A stretch of 37,909 nucleotides of DNA, taken from NCBI GenBank assembly GCA_002707785.1, contig PANW01000088.1:1-37909 (forward strand), written 5' to 3'. The notes beneath the pieces are model-generated. The model was given only the letters and a program-made list of their open reading frames with translations, did not search any database and was not told the origin of the DNA. The position numbers were made by a program, and so were the translations under genes. Below, one piece after another: positions 36,138 to 37,909 of this stretch (within the stretch, counting starts at the first letter, position 1; every line of letters begins with the position of its first letter). Source of the DNA: Cellvibrionaceae bacterium (GTDB lineage Bacteria; Pseudomonadota; Gammaproteobacteria; Pseudomonadales; Cellvibrionaceae).

Positions 36138-37909
36138 ATGTCTGTGCTTTCTCCTGCCATCGCATTGATGGCGCGGTTGCGTTATCCCTATAAATTCACC
36201 TTAATATCGCTGTTGTTTTTAGTGCCGATGATGGGTTTTTTCTATATCACGGCGACGGCATTGCAGCAAAAAATATCTCACTCCGAACATGAGCTTGAAG
36301 GCATTGAGCTGCTCTACACACTGCGCCCGCTGATTGAGCACGTGGCAAAACACCGAGGTATGAGTAATGCGCTGTTGAGTGGCAATGAGAGCTTTAGAGA
36401 CAAGGTGTTCAATCAACGAAAAGTTGTTGATCAGCACATGGATGAACTGGTTGCGAAAGCGGTGCATTGGAAGGCGATTCAGTTACACGATAAAGCTGAA
36501 GAGATTTTTAATGATTGGAAACAATTAAAGGCTGAGAGTGCTCGCTTATCGGCGCGGGACAGCTTTCAAAAACATACTCAAATCATTGGCCGTGTACTGA
36601 GTCTCGGGCGTCAGGTTGCCGATAACTCGACCTTGTCGCTCGACCCGGAAATGACGACTTACTACTTGATGGATGCGGCCGTTAATCGGCTGCCACTATT
36701 GGTTGAGACTCTCGGACAATTACGCGGTCAGGCTTCAGGGGTTGCTGCTAAAGCGGTGCTCTCCAATTCGGCTAGTTTTTCAATTTCATCTGCATTGAGT
36801 CAAGTTGAAAGTACACAAACGGCCTTTAAACACGGTGTTAAACAGATCGCCAACGACGGCCACAGTGAAACAGCGAAACTTCTTAACTTGGCTATTAATG
36901 GGGAGCGGGGGTTGGTCCAATATTTGAGTTTTGTTAATCAGAGAATTTTAAAAGATTGGGCAGACGATGAGATTACCGTGTCTTCCGAAGAGATATTCTC
37001 TCAGGGAACAGAAGTGATTGGAGAGCATTTAGCGCTATACGACGAGAGTTTAATCGTCTTAAAGCAGTTGATTGAGAAAAGAATTTCCGATGGTCAAAGT
37101 GAGTTGTGGTGGCAGTTTGCAGGTACGATTTTGATACTCGTCGTGATCCTCTATCTTTACGTCGCTTTCTACTTTTCTATTATCCACTTTATCAAAGCGA
37201 TTGTTGCGGCGTCCGACGATTTGGTTGAAGGTAACTTAACCCGTCGCGTGGAGTGGCAATCATCTGATGAAATGTCACTAATTTCGAGAGGGGTGAATAA
37301 GGTTGCCGCTAACTTTAATGAAGTCATCGGCAATGTTAGTCAGGCAACAAAAGTGCTCGGTGAAAGTGTTGACCATGTTACTGTCGTCTCGGAGCAGACG
37401 CGCGGCAATGTGCAAAATCAGTTAGCACAAACTCAGCAGGTGGCGACGGCAATCACTGAAATGAACGCATCGTCACAAGAGGTTGCCGGTAATACTGCTC
37501 AGGCTTCTAGCGCCGCTGATGACGCACGACAACAAATCTCTCAAGCCAGCGACAGTGTGACTCTTACACAGAATTCCATAGAAAACCTCAATCAGCAGAT
37601 GCAACAAGCGGTCTCAGTGATGGACGGCATGGCCAAAGAAAGTAAGAATATTGGTTTGGTTTTGGATGTAATTAAAGGCATTGCCGAACAAACCAATCTA
37701 TTGGCGTTGAATGCCGCTATTGAGGCAGCTCGAGCCGGTGAGCAAGGGCGTGGTTTTGCTGTGGTCGCCGATGAAGTCAGAAGCTTGGCGCAGAAAACTC
37801 ATGAAAGTACCGAGGAGATTCACAATATGATTGCCCGGTTGCAGTCTCGTTCAAGCGAAGCCGTCGCGGTGATCCAACAAGGCAGCGATCGAGCCGAACA
37901 AACCGGGCA
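36138..37909 (+). CDS. Methyl-accepting chemotaxis protein, 3' end beyond the window
   Basis: Transmembrane chemoreceptor signalling through CheA/CheW. At least 590 codons are present and the frame is open to the window end. ATG has AAGGA 9 nt upstream. TM1 is at about 19-42 and TM2 at about 326-348, enclosing a helical periplasmic domain of about 280 residues ([19 protein letters not shown] near its start), possibly a NIT-like four-helix sensor. HAMP is at about 350-400. The conserved signalling tip [38 protein letters not shown] is at about 515-552. The C-terminal methylation helix is cut off. Confidence 0.93.
   Translation, partial: MSVLSPAIALMARLRYPYKFTLISLLFLVPMMGFFYITATALQQKISHSEHELEGIELLYTLRPLIEHVAKHRGMSNALLSGNESFRDKVFNQRKVVDQHMDELVAKAVHWKAIQLHDKAEEIFNDWKQLKAESARLSARDSFQKHTQIIGRVLSLGRQVADNSTLSLDPEMTTYYLMDAAVNRLPLLVETLGQLRGQASGVAAKAVLSNSASFSISSALSQVESTQTAFKHGVKQIANDGHSETAKLLNLAINGERGLVQYLSFVNQRILKDWADDEITVSSEEIFSQGTEVIGEHLALYDESLIVLKQLIEKRISDGQSELWWQFAGTILILVVILYLYVAFYFSIIHFIKAIVAASDDLVEGNLTRRVEWQSSDEMSLISRGVNKVAANFNEVIGNVSQATKVLGESVDHVTVVSEQTRGNVQNQLAQTQQVATAITEMNASSQEVAGNTAQASSAADDARQQISQASDSVTLTQNSIENLNQQMQQAVSVMDGMAKESKNIGLVLDVIKGIAEQTNLLALNAAIEAARAGEQGRGFAVVADEVRSLAQKTHESTEEIHNMIARLQSRSSEAVAVIQQGSDRAEQTG

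Overview
The window is an origin-proximal stretch of a gammaproteobacterial chromosome. The gene order mnmG-rsmG-parA-parB-atpIBEFHAGDC-glmU-glmS, with a DnaA-box-rich, AT-rich region just upstream of mnmG, is the classic neighbourhood of a chromosomal replication origin. Protein sequences (UvrD, AtpC, GlmU, YaaA, HexR, YciA) look gammaproteobacterial. TRAP transport genes and base composition suggest a free-living, probably aquatic heterotroph, but I cannot name a genus. No insertion sequence, prophage, CRISPR array, rRNA or tRNA is visible.

Layout. 1-640: heptanucleotide tandem repeat, then probable oriC (DnaA boxes, AT-rich unwinding region) and the mnmG promoter. 641-5040: mnmG, rsmG, parA, parB (tRNA and rRNA modification, chromosome partitioning). 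5041-12593: the nine-gene F1Fo ATP synthase operon with a clear sigma70 promoter and a strong terminator. 12702-15949: glmU and glmS (UDP-GlcNAc supply). 16103-17869: a 4HBT-type thioesterase and an exported LigE-type ATP-dependent DNA ligase. 17891-19521 (minus): a DJ-1/PfpI protein and a HexR/RpiR regulator. 19738-24238: uvrD, a TRAP solute-binding protein, a GST and a two-TM membrane protein with a channel-like pore loop. 24320-26656 (minus): dctQ-dctM-yciA. 26890-32751: pstS-pstC-pstA-pstB-phoU behind a tandem Pho box. 32887-33108: small Cys-rich lipoprotein. 33241-34557 (minus): M48 metalloprotease lipoprotein. 34615-35943: a DUF4265-like protein and yaaA. 36138-end: a methyl-accepting chemotaxis protein cut by the window edge.

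How it fits together: most genes are housekeeping. The most unusual signals are non-coding. Exact DnaA boxes (TTATCCACA) occur nine times, about thirty times chance, eight in one orientation, and include a perfect inverted pair forming a 12-bp stem between atpD and atpC. The pstS-pstC gap holds three consecutive dyads, one with a perfect 16-bp stem. Two near-complementary minus-10 boxes form a perfect 19-bp palindrome between the M48 protease and the DUF4265-like gene. Among proteins, the two-TM channel-like protein with a degenerate filter and the exported DNA ligase deserve most attention.

Start codons were chosen by Shine-Dalgarno spacing and family N-termini. In many cases this is a few codons downstream of the longest open frame (atpB, atpE, glmS, ligase, uvrD, dctP, dctQ, pstS, pstC, pstA, pstB, M48, yaaA).
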